The notes under the pieces: generated by a model | The model's database searches: none | What the model saw: only the letters and a program-made list of their open reading frames with translations | Told to the model about the DNA's origin: nothing | Position numbers and translations under genes: made by a program | Shown here: one piece after another, positions 1-10,915 of the stretch | How positions within the stretch are numbered: position 1 is the stretch's first letter | How the letters are laid out: each line of letters starts with the position of its first letter | Source of the DNA: Isoetes taiwanensis | Lineage: Eukaryota; Streptophyta; Lycopodiopsida; Isoetales; Isoetaceae | NCBI GenBank assembly: GCA_021234155.1 | Contig: JAJEKV010000006.1 | Span: forward strand, 28,988,327-29,052,326 | Direction: 5' to 3' | DNA: 64,000 bases

Positions 1-3000
1 TGTTTACGTATATTGCTTCCTCTTTGTTGAGGTGATCATATTAACTTGTTCAGCTATGTTTTTCGGATAAGATCCCACCTATCCAAATTTTGTATATTAT
101 GTAGCTTTTGCATCTAAATTAATACAATACCGGCCGCCATTTCTCAAAAAAAGGGGAGGAGAAACATGAAGAAAAAGAAAAAGAAAGGACAAGCCAACAT
201 TACCAAAAGAAATATAATGATGATCAAGCAATCAGTAGGAATAATGTGTCATGAAGCCCATATTACATGACATATAGTAGATTAAAGAGGAACTACTTTT
301 GACTTCCATTAGGCTATGATTTGGTAACTGAACGCATTTGGCGTAAGGTGACATCTTTATAAAAGCTTATCGCTTAGAGACGAATGTTGCTAAAAACTCC
401 GATCAAGATAAGGAAAGTTCTGATTCAGTTGAATCATGATCTTTCGGCGTAGATGTGAAATTAATCTCTGCAACTACAAAAGAATACCGCAAAGATAAGC
501 ATAAAAAAGGCAAAGAAAAAACTATGGCTTACGCATGCAACCGCAGCTGCACTTCACATTGCTTCGATCGATTGAAATACCGATTAATTTATCAAGATTG
601 CATTCCGCATATAGAATATAACCTCTCTTTCTTTCTTTTTGAAGTTAAGGCAGATTTTGTATTTCAGATAGAAATACAGGCTTTGATCGCCAACGATCGA
701 GATAAGAAAATAAGACATAAAACCTCGAATACCGATCGTGGACAAAGAACTCACAGGTAGCAGATGAACAATAAAAAAGTTTCAGTGTACATATGCCGCT
801 GTCGCAATCAAGCAGCACCTTGGATGGCCGATATACAATTAGAGCAAAATAAATATTCCAATCTTCTTAGCACCGAACAATCATCATAATGGAAGAGAAA
901 GGTAAAATCCAAGAAGAGTGTAATAAAATAAAATGCTGTCCAAAACAGCAAATAACAAAGTATTCCCATCATAAAGGCAAATGAGCCTCCTAGTCAGCCA
1001 TATGAATCAAAATGCTTTGTAGACCAGAAACCCAAACTAGGGACTTCTCGTAAAATTTGAGTTCTGAAACCTGCAGTATTGTCTGAGAACACCCCTATGT
1101 CATCACATGTATTATGTCGCTTCTGAATCATTTATCCATGGCTAAACTCTTTCTATCTAAAATTGGGAACCAAGATCTCCTCGCCGCCTCTATCTTCGGA
1201 CCAAAAATTCGTCCAACTACGAGAATAATGAAGATATCTCACAAATAATAAAAATAGTCGATGAAGAACAACAATATATCTAATAGATCGCCATTCTATT
1301 CATGCAAAGTTGCCACTCCTTAAGTGCTACACAAATTGATCAAAACTTAAACTTCAATTCTCTCGAACTAGCATGCCCGGTTAAAATAATATAAATTGTC
1401 AAAAGTCTCTGAAGCCAGGGTCCAACCAAAAAATGGCAACCACCGCGATAATTTACACGTAAGAATCGAAACTTTGTTGCCTAATTCTATTCCGTGATAC
1501 AACCTTCAGTAGGGTGAGAAAGGATGAAGGAATCTACCACCGATATATGCAAAAATGTGACAAAAAGCTCAATCAAAGCGCGTAAATTCCCTCTCGCCAC
1601 CGTAATCATTGAAGGAGGTCTTTATCGCCGAAGTAAGCAGCTATGGAGCCGTTTTTGCCGCGGAAGGAGGGTCGGACGAGCTCTCAAAGCTCCTAGCCGC
1701 CTCGGCCTAGCCGCAAGATATTTTTTTTTTATAAATATAACTTACATACAAAAATAAACTTGGCAAATTGATCTTCGATCTAGTATTTTTTGTTGCCCTA
1801 GGGGGCAAACCCCTCGCTTATGGGTATGTGGGCATATTCAAGTATATGCCGCATATACCTAGTATATGCCGACATGATAAAAAACCTGTCACCGTCAGAA
1901 TGGTCTGGCCATCCAGCCCCCATTATCAGCAAGTACACAAACGCCATCCTACTTGGACGCATATGGCTTTTGCACCTCTGATTCTCGCCCTCCTTCCGCC
2001 TTCCGGCCGGGGTTCCAAGAAGTTGAGCACATGTTATCCCTTTCCTTATACCCTAGGGCATAACTTCATCTCCCATGGTCATGCTTGGTGGAGGCCTCGA
2101 ACAAAGCTTTCCATAGCTAATCAAATTTTGTAAGGCATGTGTTTTATTTGGCATTTTCTACCTTATGGGTTCTCTTTTCCGGGTCCATATTTTCTAACGT
2201 TTTCTTCCTTGCCTGCAATCAGGTTCGGTCCTGCTTGGTGTTCTCTCGCATTTCCATGCGGTCCATTTGGCCCAACAATTTCGGTTTTAGGTTGTTGGTA
2301 CGGTCGATAAAGCTTCAATTAATTTTAATGAGAGATGGCATAGGCCCGGCCCGGCAAACCGGTAGATGCCTCTAAACTTCAAGAGTGGGAGATCGAGATA
2401 GAAAAGCCATAACCACGCATTGGTTTTGGCGTAAGGCTACGTTCACCCCGGTGGACAAAAGGCTCCAAATATAACTGGGATACCTTTAGTGGAAGCATTT
2501 GGCAGCAAGGGAAAGAGTCGTGAGTTGGCATTGAAGCAAAAAGTGTTTGATGTGACCGAGTGTTGGAATAGCAAGGTTGAAGGCGTAGTGTCGCGAGAAG
2601 ATCAAATGGCGTGATATTGAAAACATTAGCTCCTCGATGTCTCTTATTGAAGATTGTGGATAGGTTGGAACTAGGCAACCTTCAGAAGGGGCTCCTACTG
2701 ACTGAATTATTTCTCTGCAAATATTAAACGCTATTGTAAATCAAAGTTTCTCTTTACCATATTATTATTGCCATTGTTTCAAGGCGAGACTTTGCAAGTA
2801 TTCCAAAAGATGCCTTCACCGGTGAACTGTGGAGATTGTGGAAGGAAACTCCATGTGAGTGCTGGCACTTTTTGCAAGTTGGTACGTAACATAGATTTTT
2901 GTATAGCTACATGCAAAGGAAAGGCGCATAGGTTTGATTCTACGCCTCTCGACCGCATCATGCAAGTAGTGATAGGTGTATGTCGTAAGATTTGCCTAAG

Positions 3001-3880
3001 ATTGATTCATTGATGAATGCTTAAAAGCATGTCGGTCGCAGATTGAAAATGATGATGCCGATTTTTTGGACCTTAAGAGTTGGCTCCTCGCACATACTTT
3101 GCTATGCAAGGCCATTGTTTGTACTTATGCAATGTATCTCCTTTTTGCTTTCTCATTTCCATCTTTAGTTATAAGTTAAGGGAATAAATCTCTATGGCAC
3201 ATTATTCAAAAGCATTCATTGTTTAGAAGAAAACTATGTGATGCAATGCGTGAGGTGCGTGAAGATGCCGCCTGCGGATGTTGTCTTGTTGCTAGTCACA
3301 TTCTTGCCATCGTAAGCAGAAAAAGGATAGCTTTGGTTCTCATTGTGAGTTTTTGCATGTAGGTACCTTTTAATAGAAGCGTGATCTCAGAAAGCTATAT
3401 GTGAAAATCAGAATCCTATCATCCTTCCTATAACATTTAAGGTAAATCTTTTTTAGAGTTTTGTCTCATAGTGAACACAACAAGCATGCTTGCCATTTGT
3501 CAATGTGATAGTGTTGATAATGAAGTGTACTCCGTGATGCATTTTAGGAGCATTTACATAATTAGCTCTGAGTAGATCAATTGCTAACCGTCTGCGGTGA
3601 AATCATTCTACGTGTATCGTGAAATACAAAGACATACCAAGTAGCTACTACTATTTTGTTAACATCCAATGCCTTGGAGCAAAGTTGGTAAACAAAGTAG
3701 ACTTGTTGCAACGCCTTTATTCCGAGACTAGAGTAGAAGCTCCATCATGAGCTCCATCCGAGTATGTAAATTATATATGCATTTGAATCGATGAGTAAAT
3801 CCTGGTTGAAAATACATAGGTCTTTATAATGTTCATGAATATTACAAATTTACACATTTGATACCTAACTTATAATGGTA
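1..3880. other. AT-rich stretch without a recognisable gene
   Basis: No coding region, RNA gene or element boundary that I can support lies here. Short open frames (for example 455-760, 1768-2133, 2139-2375) have no recognisable motif, biased composition or splice context and are probably chance. I looked upstream of the quinone-oxidoreductase fragment for its missing N-terminal part and could not identify it. Confidence 0.5.
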
Positions 3881-3883
3881 CTC

Positions 3884-4396
3884 TATGCAAATTAGCAAAA
3901 CTTGGTGGTGCTCATGTAACAGCCACATGTAAGGCAATTAATGTTGAGTTAATTAAAAGCCTAGGTGCTGATGGAAGTGCTGACTACAAGACTCCGCATG
4001 GGGATTGCATTAAAGAGCCCTCGGATGGTAAATTTAATGTCGCCATTCACTCAAGTAAATGGATTCCTTTGGTTCACAGCATGTTGTTCTAGAAGAGTTG
4101 TAGTGGTCGATCTTACTGCTACTTTAGGTGCAATCATGAGGAGTGGTCTTATGTTCCTTACATTGGCAAAGCAAAAGTTGCTACCTTTTATTTCCGGGTC
4201 ACCAAATAGCAAGGATCTTAAAATTCTAATGGACTTAATCAAAGATGGTAAATTGAAAACTATAGTTGATTCCAAGTACACCTTTAACGTGATCTTGAGC
4301 AAGCATGGACAAAGTGTTCTAACCACATGCTACGTGCAAAATCTTAGTGGAAATAGCCAAACCATGATTCCGTACATTGTGGTGATGGCTTATTGA
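3884..4396 (+). pseudogene. Broken quinone oxidoreductase-like (zinc-less MDR family) fragment
   Basis: Conceptual translation resembles the C-terminal half of plant chloroplast envelope quinone oxidoreductase homologues (medium-chain dehydrogenase/reductase superfamily, NAD(P)H-dependent). From 3892 one frame reads LAKLGGAHVTATC, then KSLGADGSADYKTP: the Rossmann nucleotide-binding segment, where the chain distinguishes the cofactor. A stop or frameshift follows near 4090. A second frame then gives VVVVDLTATLGAIM, a KQKLLPF segment and DGKLKTIVDSKY, the family's conserved C-terminal region. A further shift near 4290 is needed to read AWTKC, the counterpart of the usual C-terminal helix. A one-base deletion at about 3890 also breaks the glycine-rich approach. 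The N-terminal catalytic domain was not found upstream, and no introns or splice sites explain the breaks. This is most likely a decayed gene copy or retrocopy fragment. The family assignment is fairly secure; the exact orthologue is inferred. Confidence 0.75.
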
Positions 4397-5073
4397 TTTT
4401 TGAACTTTTTATGTATTTAGTCCTTTGTATATTTCTCATATTGTAATTCAATAATAGTTTGTTCCATTTTTCTAGATTTATCTTTCACTCTTATAATGCA
4501 TACCAACAGACATTACACCGCACTTAACAACTACAAAAAGTGATTCTAGGGACAATCATCATGTAATAAAAACGAGGCTCTTTTAAATATCATCTTGAAC
4601 CAAAGAAAAACAGGGATGTGTTTGTGGACAAAGAGTTTTTTCCGTGTTGTGATGTTAAAGTCAAAGCACATGGAGTTTTTCGATTTTACCGGTTCAAACA
4701 TGACAAAGGATGATATTCTAAATCGTAATAAACACTCTTTTTAGTTACATTTGATGAAACTACCTCTCATCTCGCTTTATGACTTTTCTTCAAGTACAAT
4801 TTTTCTTTAAACCAGGGACTTAGGCATTTTTTAGTTTACACTAGTTTGCTTCAGATTTCCAATCCCCGCTTGTAGATTGTTCATAAATACATGAAGCATT
4901 GTCCTTTAATGTTCCTTCCAATCCCATGTTTGTTGGCCTCAAAAGGGATGTTATTGGCCATTGCACTAAATGTTTTACATCATATGCGTTGAATGGATGT
5001 AAACACAATGGACTTAGTGATTATAATGGTCAATTATAATGGTCAATTGTAGACGATCAATGGGCCTTGCAAG

Positions 5074-5100
5074 GAAGGAAGGAAGGAAGGGCAAGGCATT
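5074..5100. repeat. GGAA microsatellite
   Basis: About five copies of ggaa/aagg in a row. A GC-rich segment follows (gcccccctctgcgatccggc). It could be the tail of a truncated LINE on the minus strand, since LINE copies elsewhere in the window end in TTCC repeats, but the conserved LINE 3' end is not visible here. Confidence 0.6.
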
Positions 5101-6520
5101 CTTACCCGCCCCCCTCTGCGATCCGGCCGTGCGTAATAGATATTCTCCTCGTTATTTAGAACAACTAAGAATACACTTGGCATGAAAATATGGGGTAAGA
5201 TGCCATGTGCTTAACACTCCACCAGCCAATCACATCTAGTTATGTGCTTGTAGCACAACTAGCTAAGTGGTAGTGCCTTTCGGTTGGGTGTGCTATATAG
5301 ATTGTCTTAGCTTCCAATACTTGATGGCTTGGGAAGATTGGGAATTATGGTTCTCCGGCCAAGAGCAGATTGTTACCAAGCCATAAGAATTGAATTAAGC
5401 GCGGGGCATGGCTAAAGTAAATTGCATCCGGATTGCCCGGATCAAGGTGGTAATATAAGTTTGGCATAGGAGCCTAGGGGACTCAACACCGGTGAACCTA
5501 GGGTTTATGATCGCCAAGCTTGGCATCCTTTGAGGAAGTAACAAATTGTCATGGAGACACTATAGAGTATATGGATGCAATAGATTATTGGAGTAATTAG
5601 ACAACAAAGATGCCATTTTGTTTAGCAAAATTCCTTGATTCATCTTCATTAACTCCACATGTTTGCTATGTCTCTTGATACATTATTTATGATACAAATA
5701 ATGCCAAAAAAGTACATGTGTAATAAATGCCAAAAAATACGCATACATCATGAATTAAGAAACCACTTATTTTTCTAGCTTTTGCAATACATTAGACGCT
5801 TGCCATCAACATTGCCCATAAATATAATGCATCATTAACAAGCCCAAAGTGAACATATGTAAAAATGCAAAAAACAGTTGATCGATCCGCTCATATTGAA
5901 TTGAGATTCTTATTGTTTTATTCGCAAAGTCCTTGCTCATTGTGGTGATTGCAATATCCCTTAGTCTTGTGGATGATGATTATCTTCATTTTGTCTACAT
6001 AGCATCTATGTAGATGGGATAGCATATATGTACATGTGATGATGTATAGAGGATTTGTGTGGACAACATCATAGAAAAATAAGTATAATTTTATTACAAT
6101 ATCATGGGCTCACTAGTAATTGTGAAATATTAGCAACACCCAAAGACCAGAGAGTACCACGGGCTCCATAGATACACAAAAGCAAACTGACATACCTTAT
6201 CCATAACAACAAATGATGACAACAAACAGAAAAGATTTTGGTTATTGAGAGATGAGCCGATGCACCACTTGGGCACCAATTCCTAGGATGCCAAAATATT
6301 TCGGACAATAGTATGATTGACACGATGAACAATATACTACCAAGTACTTGAAGCATTTTGATTATTGCTTCAAGTACTTCAAAGGCAAATTTTAGATATA
6401 GTTAATGCCATTTTAACCGCCAAAGAAAACAAGAACTACATCGCATGCCACAAAAGTTTAAACTTCATCTTATGCCAAAAGTTTCAACCGGCTTGGCTGC
6501 TTTTTAATCTGCTACCTTTT

Positions 6521-6571
6521 TAGCTCCATCCATCCATCCATCCATCCATCCATCCATCCATCCATCCATCC
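6521..6571. repeat. (TCCA)n microsatellite
   Basis: About twelve uninterrupted copies of the tetranucleotide tcca/catc. No conserved LINE 3' end sequence precedes it, so it is listed as a simple repeat only. Confidence 0.9.
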
Positions 6572-7394
6572 CGAGACTCAGAGTTGATTGGCTTTTGAGG
6601 TATAGCTTCCTTGTGGTCTTACGTGATCCTATGCCGCCTATATTATATTTACCCTCATCCATGGGGGTTTGTGCATATTCCCAAGTATATGTCAAAGATA
6701 TGCTCGAAAACATGACTTTGAAGTGTGATTTAAGCCATTTCACTCGCGTCACGGAGGGCAACCCTCCGGTATGCTAAAGACCTTTGTTTATAAAGTCTTG
6801 TTTGATTAGTGTTCACCACATCAAATCTTCTCCAACTCGCTTAAGTTAGACAAGATGACCTGGGGCGGCGAGGCTCGCTTAGCAACAGGGGTGATCGAAA
6901 AATGACTGGCAATTCCAAGTTTGGAGCAATTCTTGGAATATTCTAGGTATATTGGCATATACCTCAAATATGCCAAAATTCTACATAAGCAGGGAAAGAG
7001 GTGATTTTATGCTTAAGAAAATTCCCCGACAAACAAAAACACCTGCCACCTATTGTTGTCGCCGCCATCCGCCAAAGAAATAGGAATTGTGCATCCGCAT
7101 GGTCTTTTTGAACTATTGGGCTTCTAATGGTAGAAGGAGATAGTCTCAACTCGTTTGCCGCTGATATGGATCTTATCTTCCTCATGGAAACCTAGGAACA
7201 TGCATGACACAGGCTACCCGAGTTACCAGAAAACCAATGCTACTCCATAAACAATGAGTGCACAAGAAAGCGGGACGCCACGGGTCATCCGCTACTACTG
7301 CATGCCTTAGCACAATCAATCTTCCTCAGGCAAGACGGACAAGCACAACCGGGTCCTTGTGGGGTGCGGCAAAGACTATAGCTAGCCCCTCTCT

Positions 7395-9300
7395 TTGTGC
7401 CCAACTACTTCCCACATGTTGAGAGCAACTTCTATCATACCCACTCGGATAGATAGACTAGATCCCTATGTCTATCTATATGATGACATACAGTAGACAA
7501 GCAGTTGGGTAGAGTCATACTCGTTGGAGACTTCAATGCATGTACCGGTGTAGAACAACCCATGAGATTCAATTCCTTGGCTGATGATGTGTTGCAACTG
7601 CGCCCTTCAGAAGGAGCTTGACCACATGCATCAGATAATAATCAGGTCACACGTTATGGTAGGCTTATTGCTCTTTGTAGTATCTTTGACATGGTAATCT
7701 GCAATGGATTGGCGCAGTGATCGTCCTCTCGCAAGCACATTTGCAAGCAGGAGAACTAGGAGTGTGGTGGACTATGTGTTGGTGGCCGAGCAGCATATGT
7801 ATACCATCAAGCATGTAGGGGTGACGAGCCAGACTCGAACTACCTACCACTCTACTTGTACCTGGCTTGGTAAGTTGTTCCAACCTCCTGTGCGGCACCT
7901 CCTTGCATGCCTCACTTGTGACTGGACTATGAATATGCAGAGGCTTACGTCCAGATGCTCACCGATGACTTCATGGGCATTTTGCAGTTCTCTACACTAG
8001 AGCGACAGGCAGATAGGTTGATTGATGTCCTCGGCGCTGCTGCAGAAAAAAGCTTTGGGAGAAGTCACCCTCAATGGATCTCACGGGCCACGATCTTCCC
8101 GTGTAACTAGTGGTTTGATGCAGAGTGCAAGGAACACAAATGCTGGCTCTACTAGGTCACAGATCCTGCTCTATACCCGCATATGGTTAGATAATACTGC
8201 CTTTCCCTCAAGGCTAGAAAGCCAGGTACATTGCGGCACATCAACAGGGGATGTTCTTCTTCTTGGAGTGTCATCCCAGAACCTTCTGGTGAAGAATGCT
8301 CAGAAAGCCATTATCACTCCCAAAAAGTGGGGGCAATACCTATAGCAGCTCTATGATTCTAAGGGAGTTCAAGCAGCATTACCCCCACAGCAGGGTCCGG
8401 TGCTGGAAATCACAAGGGCAGATGTAGACCAGGGCCTACAATGTCTAACCAATGAAAAAGTGCCAAACCCGATGGTATGCATGTAGAGTTGCTCAAGTGG
8501 GCAGGACCATCCATAGTATCAATACTAACCACCATGATCAACAGGGCGCCGCTGGAGGGTTCTTCCATGTAATGGACCACTAGCAGAGTGGTCCCCATAT
8601 ACATGGCGATGATGACCCGCGACCGCCCAAACACCATCGAACAATCATGGTTAGTTTGATGTTTGCAAAACTATTTGTCGGCACCTTTGAGCAAAGCTTG
8701 ACGACTTGGCGAGGCGTGAAACGGTGGGTCCTCATGCAAGTGGAATTTAGGCTGCGACACTCAATCATTGATCACATCTTCACGCCATGGATCCGGATTA
8801 AAGACAACAGGAATGTCGGCGGGGCATGTATTGTCGCTTTGTGGACTTTGCCAAGGCTTTTTTGACACTTTGCCTCTAAAAGTCAGGGCAAGATTGCAAC
8901 ACCGGGGTCTTTGCGAATGTAGAATATAATGTACGTGATCGTAAAAAGACATGCTCGATCCAGCTTGTACATGCCCACCATTCAATAGCAAGATCGTGGT
9001 CCGGCCAAGGATGCCCTCTCTTTTACATTGTTTGGGACGACATTGATCGCTTGAAGAGTCGGCTCGCTAAAAATGGGGAGATGAAACTTATCTCCCCGCA
9101 AGAGATCGCTAGGCAACTAATATATCGCCGATGATGTGGACCTCCTAGATTACACTTTTAGCGATATGCAAAATCACCTTGATCCCTTGCACACACTCGC
9201 CGTGGATCGACATGAGTGTCAAGTCGGCCAACACTAAGTATATCATCCTCACGTCGACCAAGGATCCCTCCTTCAAAAGCCTATCGGGCTAGAATGTGTA
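7395..9300 (+). mobile_element. Degenerate RTE-type non-LTR retrotransposon (LINE): endonuclease and reverse transcriptase remnants
   Basis: An APE-type endonuclease domain is visible in broken frames. PNYFPHVESNFY is encoded from about 7400, the catalytic-strand motif LGRVILVGDFNACTG near 7505-7550, then NQVTRYGRLIALCSIFD near 7630-7695, and after a frameshift RSVVDYVLV at about 7757-7783. After about 1 kb of poorly conserved linker, reverse transcriptase block A reads YCRFVDFAKAF at about 8828-8860. A degraded LSFTLFG follows near 9020, and the catalytic YIADDVDLL motif is at about 9119-9145. Order and spacing fit a single LINE ORF read on the plus strand. The domain set (APE endonuclease plus RT, no RNase H seen) and the tandem-repeat tails of relatives at 17.3 and 47.5 kb suggest the RTE clade. 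Many stops and frameshifts show the copy is dead. The 5' end and a clean 3' end are not visible. Confidence 0.8.
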
Positions 9301-9569
9301 AGTGGCACCCACCTACTTAATATTTTGGAAGTGGAGTTTCCTCTACTATCCATTGGGACACTTTCATCCGCCTACGAGCCGAATGCGAGGGTCGGAAGGC
9401 TTTTTATCTACAATGCAGAACAACAGTCCATATAGTGGAATTATATTAGCCGGCCATCCAAAGGCAAGGCAAAGGCATCCATGCAGGCTCATGAACAAAC
9501 CGCAATGCAATAGAGACAAAGCATCAACAATTCCAATAGGAGCTCAACTTTCGGCTTCATAAAAAGAGA

Positions 9570-10097
9570 CTACAAATATGTTACAAAGAGTCCCACACGC
9601 CCAACAACTCCGCAAATCAGCCAAGGCCATCCACCGCTACACTATCAAGCCGCCTGCACCACCATCGCCTTCCCCAAATAGCCATAGACCATGGCTCGCC
9701 AAATGCACCTGTAACCCCGCCACGAGGCCATCATCGACCACCATCGAGATCCAAGAGCGGAGATCCAAGAGCCACAATCTGGTGGTGCACGGCCCGACAA
9801 AAGAGGCAAGGGAGAACCTCATCTATTGGCTCCAGACGATGATCCTTGCATAGATCATATTCCATACGCCCATACACATTGTTAAAGCGAAGTCATGCCA
9901 TGGAGCCCACCGGCCCCGACCGCCCTGTGGTGGTTCTATTCAAGGCTAGGGAGGCACAACAGCGAGCAACCATCTTGCATCAGGGCAAACTCTTGAAGGG
10001 GGTCACCCTTTATGCTGACCGAGACCCGATCCCGACTGCATACATGAGTTGGACAAAGTCAAGAGTGTTCGTAGATAGGGAGGAGCTTAAGGACTAG
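9570..10097 (+). mobile_element. LINE ORF1-like (nucleic-acid chaperone) fragment
   Basis: Two overlapping frames together resemble the C-terminal half of LINE ORF1 RNA-binding proteins. The first frame reads SHNLVVHGPTKEARENLIYW at about 9770-9830, like the start of the RRM-like domain. After a frameshift the second reads RPVVVLFKAREAQQRA and LLKGVTLYADRD at about 9920-10025, like the second RNA-binding domain of L1/RTE ORF1. It lies just downstream of the RTE remnant, so it is probably a separate nested or neighbouring insertion rather than the same copy. The fragment is frameshifted and not functional. The family match is by motif recognition only. Confidence 0.5.
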
Positions 10098-10270
10098 TCC
10101 GAGGCAAGATGCAGATCTTTCGGTCGCCAAACATTGCTACAAGTGTTGCGAACACTCGGGGCCCTCTGTTGAGGACCCAGCTGCTCCGGGCCATGACCTT
10201 GCTTCACCTGCTACAAGCGCACACCCTACTTCGGTTGCCTAAAATTTTAAGCTGCCTTTTTTGTCTGTCA

Positions 10271-10370
10271 TATTTAACTAATAATATTTGCCATATTTAA
10301 CTAACAATATTAATATTTATTTAACTAATAATATTTGTCATATTTAACTAACAATATTAATATTTATTTA
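10271..10370. repeat. AT-rich tandem duplication, 47-bp period
   Basis: Two nearly identical copies of a 47-bp AT-rich unit begin at about 10274 and 10321 (ttaactaataatatttg core). Each unit itself contains two diverged copies of an atttaactaa motif. It lies about 550 bp upstream of the COG6 start codon and could sit in its promoter. Confidence 0.85.
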
Positions 10371-10499
10371 TGTCTACTGCTCTCTTGGGCCTAGGAGGCC
10401 ATGGAGCCCAAAATATGACCTCACCAATATCAATAGCATGCAGAACTTTGGATAAATGGGGTTTGAGACACCATACTTTTTGGGACTCCCCTGAGGTCA

Positions 10500-10915
10500 A
10501 TTTGAGACACGAGCATGTCCCTGGGCGCTGGAGCTGCGGAATGCAAGTTCTTCATCGCCGGATCTGAGCAGATCTCTCCGCCTTTCGAGGTTAGTAAACA
10601 TCTTTCGTCATGTCAAAATTTTCTCGAAATGCATCCTTAAATCATGAAGGAATTTCCCTGCTCAAGCGCATTTACTAGGCCTTCGAACTGACAAGTTGGT
10701 GCTGAATGTAAAACACTACCATTCTGTTCTTTTTCTTGTGGTACTTTATAGCCGGATCTTGTAGCAAACGAGAAAAGCTGGATGGAAAAGTAATTTACAT
10801 GTTATGTGCACGCTAATTCCTGTTGGGTCTAATACGAATACCATTGTCTGTCTTGAATGTGCATTAGATGGACAAATTCTATGCTTAGTGGGAAGAGATC
10901 TTGGTAATTACAAAG
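10500..10915 (+). promoter_or_regulatory. Probable COG6 5' flank / leader, possibly with a leader intron
   Basis: This is the gene-free interval immediately before the COG6 ATG. A GC-richer block around 10520-10590 ends in ctttcgag followed by gttagtaaac, which looks like a leader exon and GT donor. Several AG acceptors precede the ATG at 10916. No protein-coding signal is seen. The leader intron is an inference from composition and splice-like sites only. Confidence 0.3.

Larger units (their letters stand above)
4400..7390. other. Intergenic stretch, no gene seen
   Basis: It contains a short direct duplication (ataatggtcaatt at about 5020-5050), a GGAA-type microsatellite near 5075-5100 and a TCCA-type microsatellite at 6521-6571. 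Open frames here are short and unconvincing; the minus-strand frame at 6504-6761 runs straight through the microsatellite. Confidence 0.5.

Noticed and set aside
455-760. 101-codon open frame near the window start
   Set aside because: No recognisable motif, no splice context, AT-rich chance-like composition.
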